Shown in pieces: positions 1-8,168 of a stretch of 64,000 bases of DNA; within the stretch, counting starts at the first letter, position 1, and each line of letters opens with the position of its first letter. The position numbers and the translations under genes were made by a program. Origin of the DNA: Streptomyces sp. NBC_01460 (GTDB taxonomy: Bacteria > Actinomycetota > Actinomycetes > Streptomycetales > Streptomycetaceae). The notes below the pieces were generated by a model. It was not told where the DNA came from. It ran no database searches and saw only the letters and a list, made by a program, of their open reading frames with translations. The stretch is from the NCBI RefSeq assembly GCF_036227405.1, contig NZ_CP109473.1, positions 8,432,001-8,496,000 of the forward strand. Direction: 5' to 3'.

Positions 1-95
1 TCGAGACCGGGTGCGGCGGCTACCACGGCGCGGAAGGCGGTCGACCGTTCATCGATCAGTCGCAACAGGTCAGGGAACTCAAGATTCTTTTCCAC
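1..95 (-). CDS. Maleylpyruvate isomerase family protein, N-terminal fragment cut by window edge
   Basis: Only the first 31 codons are visible; the gene runs off the left end. It begins at a GTG (95-93), with an in-frame stop a few codons upstream that rules out a longer form. The visible residues include FPDLLRLIDERSTAFRA, which matches the opening helix of mycothiol-dependent maleylpyruvate isomerase/DinB-like proteins common in Streptomyces. These are small cytoplasmic proteins with a metal-binding DinB fold. Their substrate usually cannot be told from sequence, and the metal-binding histidines lie outside the window. Confidence 0.6.
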   Translation of the reverse strand, partial: MEKNLEFPDLLRLIDERSTAFRAVVAAAPGL

Positions 96-746
96 GCCGG
101 ATGTCTATCACCGTGCTCCGGTGATCGGACAGCGATTTTCGCAGTCACCGCCGGTTGGCCATGGCGGACGTCCTCGTCTCCCACCGCTCGGGTGAAAGAC
201 GCGCACTGCTGAGAGCACGCTGGTGTTGGCGGTACGCCAGGCATCGTGCCTGTGGGTGCTCCGGCCTCGCCGTGCGGCCGGGCACCTCGGCGAAGTGACG
301 TCCATCCGGTTCGCGCGGTCGTGCTGCCGCTCGACCACCGGTCGGGTCGGGAGTTCAGGTGACTCCCGTTCCACCAGCACTCCTCAAGTCCGGAACAGCA
401 ACAGCCACTTATCGGCGGCGATGCTGTTCGGCTTCTTGCGTGGCCTGCCCGGCCTGGGGCGAGGCGCGCGGATGTCCTCCAGGACGGGGACGAACCGGGA
501 GCGGTCGGCCCAGCCGGCCCGGCGTCACGGTCAGCGACAACGGCCGGCGTCGGCTGTCCACGCTCGGATGCGAGAGCGTTGCGGACAGCGACCGATGTCC
601 GGCCGGCCGTCGCGGATCGCCCGTCGGGTAATCGCATGCGGCGTCCGGCGAACAGGATCCCCAGCATGGGCACACCTTCCTGGATCACGCCAACTCCCGT
701 TATACCCAGGAAGGTTGGCGAGGAACGTACGTGATGTGGCCGTCGT
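96..746. other. Gene-poor stretch, no supported gene
   Basis: No frame here looks like a conserved protein with a ribosome binding site. Several open frames exist on both strands but have the Arg/Pro/Gly/Ala-rich composition of chance frames in GC-rich DNA. A short minus-strand stretch ending near 410 (GRPRKKPNSIAADKWLLLF, then stop) looks more protein-like and could be the tail of a decayed gene. I could not assign it. Confidence 0.4.
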
Positions 747-1598
747 TCACGGGGTGCAGGCGGGCAGGACGGTGGTGAGCTGGATCAGGTGGTCGGGGTG
801 GACGCGGATTCCGGGGAGCCAGAGCCGTTCCCCGTTGTGCGTGATCTGGATCCAGATGCTGGTGTGCTTGAGGTTCTCGTCGGTGACGCTGACGCCGTTG
901 GCGATGGTGCAGACAGCCCGGAGCAGGTCGTGGTGCCAGACCCGGCCGGCGGAGTTGGCGGTGTTGTAGGGGCGGTAGGGGTTGTAGGCCAGGGACAGCG
1001 CGCACAGCGTCGTGCGGGGTCTCTGACATGCCCTTTCGACATTGTGGACGAGGACACCGGCGTGGGCGCTCCCGCCTGCCCCACGTTCCTGGGCGCTTTG
1101 CGCGGCAGGCGCGGCACCGGGCGCGGTCCGCGGGGGGAACAGGAGCACCAGGAGGCCGGCGGTCACCAGTGCGCCCGCGACGCCGACCGTGGCGACAGCC
1201 CCACGGCCGGTCAGGCGTCCGCGGAGTCCAGGCAGTCCGCGCCACCGACGCCACCACGCCGGACCGCCCACGGGTGACGGATCGACGCCACCGGCGGCAG
1301 CCAGGGGCGCGGTGCTGGTGTTCGCCGCAGCGTCTGGTTCGTCGGGCGTGGTGCTCTCCGTTGCCTCCCAGAGGACCCGGTACGGAACGGGGTCCGCCTT
1401 CAACGCCCGGCACAGGTCCCTGACCGCGGGCCAGGGCGGCACGGTTTCGCCGCGGAAGTAGCGGGACAGCGACGAGTCGCTGATACGGACCTCATCTTCG
1501 AGGCTGCGCAGAGGACGCCCTGACTGCTGCTGCAGGCTCCGCAGCGCTGCTCCCAGTTCTCGTGCTGCCGCACGAGGGTCGGGTTGTTGGCCGGTCAT
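747..1598 (-). CDS. XRE-family helix-turn-helix protein with one membrane span and C-terminal extracytoplasmic domain
   Basis: The product is 283 aa from ATG 1598; an in-frame ATG at 1652 would add 18 poorly conserved residues. Residues ~10-65 form an XRE-type HTH (the stretch VRISDSSLSRYFRGE holds the recognition region, followed by PPWPAVRDLCRAL), as in the cytoplasmic regulators that open many Streptomyces membrane proteins. A hydrophobic helix (AVATVGVAGALVTAGLLVLL) lies in the middle. A ~120-aa outer domain follows with two conserved cysteines and aromatic residues (SAGRVWHHDLLRAVCTIANG), possibly SH3-like. The architecture suggests a membrane-anchored sensor or regulator, but no ligand can be inferred. 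It faces the secreted-peptide gene at 1871. Confidence 0.75.
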   Translation of the reverse strand: MTGQQPDPRAAARELGAALRSLQQQSGRPLRSLEDEVRISDSSLSRYFRGETVPPWPAVRDLCRALKADPVPYRVLWEATESTTPDEPDAAANTSTAPLAAAGGVDPSPVGGPAWWRRWRGLPGLRGRLTGRGAVATVGVAGALVTAGLLVLLFPPRTAPGAAPAAQSAQERGAGGSAHAGVLVHNVERACQRPRTTLCALSLAYNPYRPYNTANSAGRVWHHDLLRAVCTIANGVSVTDENLKHTSIWIQITHNGERLWLPGIRVHPDHLIQLTTVLPACTP

Positions 1599-1870
1599 CG
1601 GAGTAAGGGGCCTCTCACAGAGCGGGGGAACGGCGTCCCGTCGGCGTCCCATGTCCCGGGACGGCTACGTCCCAGCAGGTCAGGACTGTAATTATCCCGA
1701 CATCGGTGAAGCAAGCGGGACATGGTCGTCAAGGTGCCGTTTCCTGTGCAAACTCTGCGTACCGGCCGAGAGCAGATCACCCCCAGGGGTGAGCGTGCCG
1801 GTGATCGTGGCCTTGCCGGCGGACCCCGCAGGGGCCAGGCCTCACACCCCTACCGAAAAGGATCTACATC

Positions 1871-2152
1871 ATGCGTGTACGCATCGCACTGTCCGCTTTC
1901 ACCGCGATCACGGTGGCCGGGCTCGGCCTCAGCATGGTCGCTCCGGCCATCGCGGCATCCGCCTCGACGTCCCACCGGGTGGCCGCGGTGCAGGCAGCCG
2001 AGAGCCTCGACGTCCACCGCGAGAAGTTCATGACCCTGAACGGCTGCCAGACGGCCGGCCAGCAGGGCATCGACCGCGGGCACTGGGACCGCTACCAGTG
2101 CGCCGAGGGCTCCGCCTGGCCGTGGGTGTGGAACCTGTGGACCAACCGCTGA
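1871..2152 (+). CDS. Small secreted protein of unknown function
   Basis: The product is 93 aa. ATG 1871 follows an AAAAGGA ribosome binding site. Residues 1-28 are a clear Sec signal peptide: MRVR, then a hydrophobic core ending in APAIAA-S, consistent with signal peptidase I cleavage after AIA. The mature part is ~65 aa with two cysteines (NGCQTAGQQG and RYQCAEG) that could form one disulfide, and a Trp-rich tail (WPWVWNLW). It stands alone, with a strong terminator directly downstream. I do not recognise the family. Small monomeric exported proteins of this sort are common in Streptomyces. Confidence 0.75.
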   Translation: MRVRIALSAFTAITVAGLGLSMVAPAIAASASTSHRVAAVQAAESLDVHREKFMTLNGCQTAGQQGIDRGHWDRYQCAEGSAWPWVWNLWTNR

Positions 2153-2164
2153 GCACCTGACCTG

Positions 2165-2213
2165 CCGCCCTTGGTGGCCTCCCCCTCTCTCAAGGGGAGG
2201 CCACCAAGGGCGG
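2165..2213 (+). terminator. Perfect 20-bp hairpin terminator
   Basis: Arms 2165-2184 and 2194-2213 are exactly complementary over 20 bp with a 9-nt loop (CTCTCTCAA). The hairpin starts 12 bp after the stop of the small secreted protein. No T-tract follows, which is usual for Streptomyces terminators. Confidence 0.85.
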
Positions 2214-2753
2214 CGCAAGCCGCCCCAGCCGCCGGCGTGCGGGCCAAGCCGGTCATTGCCGCTTCTCGTGGGCTATCGCGCGATCGGCTGGATCGCCAGG
2301 GCGGCATGACTGAGCGGGGCCCGGAAGCAGCGCAGAACCCAGCGAGGTGCTCCCGGCGGCAGTCGCCCGGGTCCACCGTCCGTTCCTGTGCCTCAGCGGC
2401 GCGCAGGCCATGCCGGTGACGTCGCCTCCTGGTCCGTACCCCCCGCTCGGAATCGGAGAGGGAGGTAACGGATCGAGCCGTGATTGAGGTCAGGACGTCG
2501 ACCTGACGGGGCGACTGGTAGCTGATCCGATCCGCCTGCGGAGCGTGCCGTGCCCAGCCTCCACCTGGAGAAAGAGCATCATCATGCCCCCGCCCCCAAG
2601 CGTGTGCCTTGCCGGTGCGCACGCGGTGGGGCGGACACGCGGCCGGCCAGGCCCGATGCGGGGCACGCGGACCCTCCAGCACGGCTTCGGACTACGGAAG
2701 CTGTGTCTGGGCTCAACTGTGGGGTGAGGAGAAGGGGGAGTGGGGGCGCTTCG
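2214..2753. other. Intergenic stretch without a supported gene
   Basis: The only start with a plausible ribosome binding site is ATG 2584 (GGAGAAAG upstream). It opens a 47-codon frame ending at 2727 with no recognisable content and no hydrophobic segment. I do not call it as a gene. Nothing else was seen. Confidence 0.4.
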
Positions 2754-3134
2754 TCATGCTTGGGGAGTCCAGGCCGCGACCAGGTCGAGGAGGCCTGGGA
2801 AGCGGGCGTTGAGGTCGTCGACGCGTACGTGACTGCGCCGCTCGAGGCCGTACTGGCGCTGGCGTGTGATCCCTGCTTCCCGTAGCGCTTTGAAGTGGTG
2901 CGTGAGAGAGGACTTGGGCCGGTCGAAGCCGAACCAGCCGCATGGATGGTCGAACTGCGCAGATTCCAGGAGGAGTTTACGGACGATTGTCAGTCTCAAG
3001 GGGTCGCTGAGCCCGGCGAGAACCGTTTCCAGGCGAAGGTCTTCGATCGCCGGCTCCGGCAGCGGTTCAGGCGCGCCGGCCGGTTCCGGGAAAGCCTTGC
3101 CGAAGGTGGACCCGGTGTCCGTGGTCGGTGGCAC
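2754..3134 (-). CDS. ArsR-family winged-helix transcriptional repressor
   Basis: The product is 126 aa. The core is a winged helix: residues ~38-60 (GLSDPLRLTIVRKLLLES) give the dimerisation and first DNA-binding helices, SSLTHHFKALREAGI is the recognition helix, and RRSHVRVDDLNARFPGLLDLV follows the wing. CGWFGF contributes one cysteine, but no complete ArsR metal-binding cysteine set is visible, so metal sensing is not supported. It is divergent from an MFS exporter with ~100 bp between starts, the usual layout of a local repressor and its target pump. It probably binds the palindrome at 3164-3181, which overlaps its own promoter. Confidence 0.85.
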   Translation of the reverse strand: MPPTTDTGSTFGKAFPEPAGAPEPLPEPAIEDLRLETVLAGLSDPLRLTIVRKLLLESAQFDHPCGWFGFDRPKSSLTHHFKALREAGITRQRQYGLERRSHVRVDDLNARFPGLLDLVAAWTPQA

Positions 3135-3163
3135 TGGTAGCTCCTCATGACGCCGATTCCTTT

Positions 3164-3181
3164 GTACGAGTTATATCGTAC
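3164..3181. promoter_or_regulatory. Palindromic operator between the ArsR repressor and MFS genes
   Basis: GTACGA-gttata-TCGTAC is a perfect 6-bp inverted repeat with a 6-bp spacer. A further half-like copy (ACTCGTACTGCA) lies ~20 bp towards the MFS gene. The spacer read on the minus strand is TATAAC, a good -10 for the repressor gene, so binding would autoregulate it. Confidence 0.55.
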
Positions 3182-3233
3182 TGCATGCTAAGTTCGACTT
3201 GACTCGTACTGCAGGAAGCCGGGAGGAGCAGTC

Positions 3234-4577
3234 ATGTCCGAGACTCGGACCACATCCGTCCATGCCGTCGGCGGTGGGCGGCAGGGAGACACCGTTCAAG
3301 GAGGCGGGCGGGCTGCCGCTCCGCTGTGGTGGGTATGGCTGGCCGCGTGGCCGGTCACGGCCGTCTTCATTCTTTCGAACGCGGCCACCCCGCTGTACGT
3401 GTTGTGGCAGAGGGACATCGGCTTCTCCAAAGGCACCCTGACTGTCGTGTTCGCGTTCTACATCGTCGGTCTCCTCGGCTCGCTCCTCGTCTCGGGTGTG
3501 GTCTCCGACCGGATCGGGCGCAAGCCCGTGCTGCTGCCCGCCATGGCGCTCGCCCTGGTCGCGTGCCTGATCTTCGCGACTGCTGCCAGCGTGGCCGCGC
3601 TGACCGTGGCCCGGCTCTTCACCGGCATCGCTGTCGGCGCCGTGGTCTCGGCCGGTATGGCTGCCGTGACCGACGTAGCCGGTCCGGAACGCAAGCGGAT
3701 CGCCGCCCTGTTTGCCTCGTGCGCAATGGTCTTCGGTGCCGGTCTCGGCCCGTTCCTGGCCGGCGTTCTCTCCGAGACCCTGCCCGCGCCGACCGTCACC
3801 GTCTTCGTCGTCGAGGCCGCACTGCTCGTCACCGCGGTGCTCGCAGTGCTCCGCATGCCGGTTCGGCGGCCTGCCACGCCCGTGAAGGGCGCCTGGGTGC
3901 GCGTACCCGCCGTGCCGCGAGGAAATGGCCGCCAACTCATCCAGGGTGTCGCCGTGTTCGCGCCCGGTATCACCGCTACCTCCTTCGTGCTTTCGCTCGG
4001 CCCCTCGCTTCTCTCGGGACTGCTGGGCACCACCAGCCGGATCATCGCCGGCGTCATGGCATTCGCCATGTTCCTCGCTGCCACCGGAGTGCAGTTCGCC
4101 GTCCAGCATCTGCGCCGGCGCATCATCCTCACGACCGGCGCCATCAGCACCACCGTGAGCATGATCATGCTGATCATCGCCGTGCACGCCTCGTCGGTAC
4201 CCGTCCTCGTCACCTCGGCGCTGCTTGCCGGGGCCGGCCAGGGAATGGGGCAACTCGGCGGCCTGTCGCTGCTCAATTCCAGCGTCCCTCCCCAGCGGCT
4301 CGCTGAGGCCAACGCCGCGTTCAACGTGGGAGGTTACGTCCTTGCCGGCGCCCTGCCCGTTTCCGCCGGCTACCTCAGCGACGCGGTGGGCCTGACCGGC
4401 GGTGCCACAGTGTTCGGAGTGGTCCTCATGAGCCTCGCGGTCATTGGAGGCCTGGTGGTTCTTGCCGCTCGGCGCCAGTCGCCGGAGCACGCGGGGTTCC
4501 CGGACGGGGAAAGGGTGCAGCTGCTCAGTCGGCGCGACGTGCGTGGAAGAGCAGAGCGCTCAGCTCCGCCGGCGTGA
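3234..4577 (+). CDS. Major facilitator superfamily (MFS) efflux transporter
   Basis: The product is 447 aa with about twelve hydrophobic segments. ATG 3234 follows a GGGAGGAG ribosome binding site. MFS motif A is present between TM2 and TM3 (GVVSDRIGRKPVLLP, D-R-x-G-R-K), and TM4-TM5 carry the glycine-rich pattern of drug:H+ antiporters (TGIAVGAVVSAGMAAVTD). The protein is expected in the cytoplasmic membrane, exporting a small molecule by proton antiport. The divergent ArsR-type repressor suggests substrate-induced expression. The substrate cannot be predicted. Confidence 0.88.
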   Translation: MSETRTTSVHAVGGGRQGDTVQGGGRAAAPLWWVWLAAWPVTAVFILSNAATPLYVLWQRDIGFSKGTLTVVFAFYIVGLLGSLLVSGVVSDRIGRKPVLLPAMALALVACLIFATAASVAALTVARLFTGIAVGAVVSAGMAAVTDVAGPERKRIAALFASCAMVFGAGLGPFLAGVLSETLPAPTVTVFVVEAALLVTAVLAVLRMPVRRPATPVKGAWVRVPAVPRGNGRQLIQGVAVFAPGITATSFVLSLGPSLLSGLLGTTSRIIAGVMAFAMFLAATGVQFAVQHLRRRIILTTGAISTTVSMIMLIIAVHASSVPVLVTSALLAGAGQGMGQLGGLSLLNSSVPPQRLAEANAAFNVGGYVLAGALPVSAGYLSDAVGLTGGATVFGVVLMSLAVIGGLVVLAARRQSPEHAGFPDGERVQLLSRRDVRGRAERSAPPA

Positions 4578-4785
4578 TGCGACGTTCCTGCGGCCGTTGA
4601 GGATGTCGGAAACGTGCTGAGAGCCGGAGTGGTCCCACCCCGGGACCACGCGGTGGCGGAGCCGCATCCGCACCCTCGCGCCGCAGTACGGTAAGCAGTG
4701 CCGCAGATGGCAACGTTCGCCTCGCCTGTGGACACGGAGAAGTAAATCGGTGGGGTGATGCAGGAGAATCTGCCACGATCACCGG

Positions 4786-5151
4786 ATGGGTGCATTGGAC
4801 ACAGTGGCAGGCAGGGTTGCTGACGGCGCCACCGTGGCGTTCCGGCCCAGTGGCTCCTCCATGGTCCCGCTGATACGCAGTCGGCAGCAAGTGGTCGTTG
4901 CTCCGGTCGACCCGTCGAAGCTGGAGGTCGGGGACATCGTCCTCGCTCGTGTCGCCGGGACGGTCTACTTGCACTTGGTGTCGTCCGTGGACCCGGCCAG
5001 GAAACGGGTGCAGATCAGCAATAACCGAGGCCACATCAATGGCTGGACCAGCCACGATCGTGTCTTCGGTATCTGTGTGGCCGTCGACGGTGTCACACGG
5101 TCCGGGGTCGAAGGCAAGACGCTCGCGGCCGACTCCAACGATTCCTCCTGA
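4786..5151 (+). CDS. S24/S26-type peptidase-like protein
   Basis: The product is 121 aa. PSGSSMVPLIRSRQQVVVAPV contains the Ser-Met-x-Pro signature of the LexA/signal-peptidase fold (nucleophile Ser in GSSM). KLEVGDIVLARVAGTVYLHLV is the second conserved strand and ISNNRGHINGW follows. There is no membrane anchor and no DNA-binding domain, so this is the compact soluble S24/S26-like form found alone in many actinomycetes rather than a LexA or leader peptidase. The general-base lysine is not certain: KRVQISNN occupies its expected place. The substrate is unknown. A degenerate IS630 starts 35 bp downstream. Confidence 0.72.
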   Translation: MGALDTVAGRVADGATVAFRPSGSSMVPLIRSRQQVVVAPVDPSKLEVGDIVLARVAGTVYLHLVSSVDPARKRVQISNNRGHINGWTSHDRVFGICVAVDGVTRSGVEGKTLAADSNDSS

Positions 5152-5185
5152 ACCTGACCCTCCAGCGGCATCGGGGCCGTCGGCC

Positions 5186-5597
5186 ATGCGGGTGGCAGAA
5201 CGAGTGCGCGTTCGCGAGATCGATGACGACGAGGGCCGGCGGCTACTGCGGACAGTCCGCAGGGGCACGGGCTCCGTGGTGACCTGGCGGCGCGCGCACA
5301 TGGTGCTGCTGTCTGCTCAGGGGCATGCCGGTCGTGCATACCACGAAGAAGTGCCAACGCGTCGGTACATGGGCGGCGGCGAACAACGTCGAGATGGCCT
5401 GCACGCCGACGAACAGCTCCTGGCTCAACCGCATCGAGGCCCAGTTCACCGCCCTGCGCTATCTCACCCTCGACGGCACGGACCACGCCGACCACAAAGA
5501 GCAGAGCAGTATGGACCGCCGCTACATCATCTGGCGAAACCGCTACGCCGACGACCAGCGCCTACGCGCCGTCGTCGACAGGGCCGACGTTGCCTGA
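5186..5597 (+). pseudogene. IS630-family transposase, internally deleted
   Basis: The N-terminus (5186 to ~5325: MRVAERVRVREIDDDEGRRL, then RRAHMVLLSAQG) and the C-terminus (~5340-5597: TTKKCQRVGTWAAANNVEM, NSSWLNRIEAQFTALRYLTL, RRYIIWRNRYADD) are both clearly IS630-type. They are in different frames and joined directly. Full-length relatives are ~350-400 aa, so most of the catalytic core including the first Asp residues is missing. This is a dead element. Confidence 0.85.
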
Positions 5598-5789
5598 TAC
5601 GGCACCAGCTTACCGGACGGGCGAGGGCTCAGCCCGGAGAAAGGGGCTGTCCAGAACGGTTCGGAAGCCGTGGACACACCCGACACCGGGAGATCATTTC
5701 ACCCGTCACCGGGCGTCCCCGTTCACGGCAGCTCCGGACGCTATCACCGAACCCTGAGCGACGTTCCTCACAGGCTCCGGTGACCTGAG

Positions 5790-6317
5790 TCAGTCGAAGA
5801 GGGCAACGAGTCCGTTCACCCAGATCCCGAGGAACACAAGGGCCGCCGCCAGACAGCCGACGCCCGCCAGCACACCGCCGACCGTCCACGGCTCGGAGGG
5901 CGCCTCGTACCGCCCTTCCAGGTCGTCCCCGTAGGAGGTGGGGTCGTCCCAGTCGACGGGGTGTCCCAGCTTTTCGGCGCAGGCGGTCCGCACGGCGACC
6001 AGCTGTCCCTCCGAGAAGGCGGTGGCGGCCTTCGTCTCGAGGCCGTGCCAGGCGAGGGCCTTCATCCGCCACCCGGGAGACCTGTATCGCGCCTCGAAGG
6101 CGGCGGTCTCGTCGGCGTTCCGGTCCTCTTCGAGGTACATCCAGCGTCCAGCCTCGGCGGCGTCGCCGTAGAGCCGGTACACCCCGGCCAGACGACGGCG
6201 GAGTGTCAGGTCGTGCGGGAAGGACGAGATGAGACCGCGCAGGCGCTGGCGCGCGACGGGAACCCGGCCGGCGGCCAGGTCTGCATCGACTCGGGCGAGT
6301 GTCTCTCTCAGGGGCAT
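5790..6317 (-). CDS. DUF6584-like protein with a C-terminal membrane segment
   Basis: The product is 175 aa from ATG 6317. The opening stretch (LARVDADLAAGRVPVARQRLRG, then FPHDLTLRRRLAGVYRLYGD) is a TPR-like helical pair typical of DUF6584-type proteins of Streptomyces. The middle is acidic and aromatic. The last ~30 residues (VGGVLAGVGCLAAALVFLGIWVNGLVALF) form one strong transmembrane helix, so the protein is probably tail-anchored with the TPR-like part in the cytoplasm. The function of the family is not known. There is no operon partner. Confidence 0.75.
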   Translation of the reverse strand: MPLRETLARVDADLAAGRVPVARQRLRGLISSFPHDLTLRRRLAGVYRLYGDAAEAGRWMYLEEDRNADETAAFEARYRSPGWRMKALAWHGLETKAATAFSEGQLVAVRTACAEKLGHPVDWDDPTSYGDDLEGRYEAPSEPWTVGGVLAGVGCLAAALVFLGIWVNGLVALFD

Positions 6318-6483
6318 GAACGCATGATCGTGTACCGCACTGACCTACGTCGAACTGGTTTTGTCGCTCAGCGCCCGCTCGCTCTCAACGGCATCGGCTG
6401 AACCTCACTGAGACGGCACACCGTCAGTTACGGGACGGAACTCCGCCGCTCACACCCACGAGCGTCTGGGACTTGAACCCCTG

Positions 6484-6800
6484 GTAGGCGGGATTCTGCC
6501 GATCCGATCCCGCCGAGACCCCCAGCGGCATCGGCCCGTCAAGCTCCATGTGGACAAGGCCTACGACTACGGCCACCTGCTGCATCGGCTCCGATCTGGC
6601 CATCCGTTCCGCGCATTGCCCGCAGGGGCATCGAGTCGTCGGCCCTGCTGGGGCAGCACCGGTGGACCATTGAACGGACCGTGAGCTGGCTGGGCGGATT
6701 CCGCCGTCTGCAGCGGCGCCACGAACGCAGACCCGAGCACTTCCTCGCTTTCGCCGGAATCGCAGCAGCCCTCATCTGCTGTCGACAGCTCCCCACCTGA
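6484..6800 (+). pseudogene. IS5-family transposase C-terminal fragment, frameshifted
   Basis: RRPVKLHVDKAYD-type sequence from about 6525 (reads RPVKLHVDKAYDYGHLLHRL) is in one frame. The end of the transposase (IARRGIESSALLGQHRW, ERTVSWLGGFRRLQRRHERR, FLAFAGIAAALICCRQL) is in another frame from 6615 to the stop at 6800. The frame changes at ~6590-6612. These are the DxxxD and ERTxxWL motifs of the IS5 C-terminal catalytic region. The N-terminal half is absent. Confidence 0.8.
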
Positions 6801-6865
6801 GGCTACGGGAATCTTGCTCTCTGACCGTACTGGTCAGCGAAGTCGTGATCGGAGAGGCTGAGGGC

Positions 6866-7243
6866 ATGCTGCTGCCGCTCACCCATCGGAAGACCGAACT
6901 CATCGAGGTCATCCGCATCACCGATCCTGCGAGGCACCTCGGTTCGGAAGACCTGGCGGGCGACACCGCCGCGCTCTGGGAGGGCGACCAAGCCCAGCAG
7001 GCCCTGTCTCTGATCGCCGAACTACCAGGCAGTGAGCTGACCCGTTGTTTCCTCCCGGGCTGGGGAATCCGGGCGTACATCGCCACCGATCAGCTCTTCG
7101 AGATCGCGTTCTGCTTCCGCTGTCACGGTGCCCGCATATGGGGGCCGGGCCTGTCTGTCGAACACCGAGGCCAGAGCTTCGACGCGGAGAGCCCTGCCGC
7201 ACTTGAGCTGCTGCGCAGATTTCGCTCCTGCCTGCCGGATTGA
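6866..7243 (+). CDS. Hypothetical protein, immunity-protein-like size
   Basis: The product is 125 aa from ATG 6866, with a GAGG motif just upstream; a GTG at 6845 would add 7 residues. No known domain is recognised. The sequence is a mixed alpha/beta protein with a central FEIAFCFRCHGARIWG strand-Cys-strand segment (two cysteines three residues apart) and a final HRGQSFDAESPAALELL. This resembles the small cytoplasmic proteins that often sit near toxin modules, but no toxin gene is next to it. It lies directly after the IS5 fragment. Confidence 0.55.
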   Translation: MLLPLTHRKTELIEVIRITDPARHLGSEDLAGDTAALWEGDQAQQALSLIAELPGSELTRCFLPGWGIRAYIATDQLFEIAFCFRCHGARIWGPGLSVEHRGQSFDAESPAALELLRRFRSCLPD

Positions 7244-7253
7244 AGTCCAGGTC

Positions 7254-7517
7254 TCACAGGCCACTTGTGGCCGACCAGCCCGCCATGATCACACCACCGC
7301 AACGTCGTCTGTAGAAGGGGTCCTCGAAGCCCGTTGCGGAGGATCCCTTCGGCTCCGCCTGCGCTGCGAGCCGCGTGGAGATCAGCCGGTTGGCAGGATC
7401 ATCGACCATGTCACCGTCGATCTCGTACACCCAGCCCCCTGGATTGGCCCTGGCCTCATCGACCAGTCCTGGCGGGGGTACCCGCTGCCGGGTGGGCTTC
7501 CTGCTGAACCAACCCAT
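7254..7517 (-). CDS. Hypothetical protein
   Basis: The product is 87 aa with ATG 7517 and a strong upstream ribosome binding site (GAGGGAGG, minus strand). It begins MGWFSRKPTRQRVPPPGLVD and continues ARANPGGWVYEIDGDMVDDP. This is a conserved-looking opening found in short Streptomyces proteins, in which a WVYEIDG strand is followed by acidic residues. There is no signal peptide or membrane segment. The C-terminal third (AEPKGSSATGF onward) looks less ordered and may have diverged. Function unknown. Confidence 0.5.
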   Translation of the reverse strand: MGWFSRKPTRQRVPPPGLVDEARANPGGWVYEIDGDMVDDPANRLISTRLAAQAEPKGSSATGFEDPFYRRRCGGVIMAGWSATSGL

Positions 7518-7814
7518 GCTGTATGGCCTCCCTCAATCCTGAAGAGCGATAGTAGGCGTCGCTGGTGATCCAAACGAGAGGGTCCGAGCGACCGCCCCAC
7601 ACACACTCACACTCCCTTCGGCTCTTGCCGGCATCCCGGACCAGCCTGGGGCTTTCCCATGTCTGCGCACCGCATGCCGGTCGGTGGATCCCCCTGTGGT
7701 CTCGTTCAGGCCGTATGACCAGAAGTGATCTTCCGGTGACGGATTGTCAGTGGTGGCTGCTTTGATGGAACCGGCTGCCCAAGGGGGCGCGGCTGGTCGG
7801 GGAGGGGGTTCGTC

Positions 7815-8168
7815 GTGCCGTGGGTGAGACCGTACGTGCGCAGGGACGGAACGAGGGTGAAGGGCTATTCCCGGTGGGCCGCGGGGGGCCGCCGGGAGAT
7901 GTCCGTGGTGGTCATGGTCGGGCTTGCGGTTGTCGTGCTCGGTAATCCATCGACTTCGGCCGACAGCCAGGACAAGGCCCCCCGACCGGGGTCGAAGGCG
8001 GTGTACCCGGTCGAGTTCCCAGGGACGCAGAAGTCGACGACCCGCCCGAGGCCTCGGCCCACGGTCTCGTACCCGATCAGGTTCCCCGGGACGCGGAAAG
8101 CCCCGGCGCGGCCGGCGCCGCGGTCCACGGTGACGTATCCGATTCCGTGGGATCGGAGTGGGCGGTGA
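7815..8168 (+). CDS. Membrane-anchored short-repeat protein coupled to a nuclease gene
   Basis: The product is 117 aa from GTG 7815 after a GGAGGGGG ribosome binding site. A basic N-terminus is followed by a single hydrophobic helix (MSVVVMVGLAVVVLG), so it is likely a membrane anchor or uncleaved signal. The rest is a proline/arginine-rich linker with three copies of a short repeat, YPVEFPGT, YPIRFPGT and a decayed YPIPWD, at ~24-residue spacing. The stop overlaps the next start (GTGA, 8165-8168), which implies translational coupling with the nuclease-like protein. No function is known. Confidence 0.6.
   Translation: MPWVRPYVRRDGTRVKGYSRWAAGGRREMSVVVMVGLAVVVLGNPSTSADSQDKAPRPGSKAVYPVEFPGTQKSTTRPRPRPTVSYPIRFPGTRKAPARPAPRSTVTYPIPWDRSGR

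Noticed and set aside
2584..2727. 47-codon frame with a plausible ribosome site
   Set aside because: No conserved content or downstream enzyme genes, and other frames in the same DNA look equally random.
6467..6482. tRNA-like T-arm sequence (minus strand GGGTTCAAGTCCC)
   Set aside because: The stem pairs only three bases and no anticodon or D-arm fits on either side. Probably coincidence next to the IS5 fragment.
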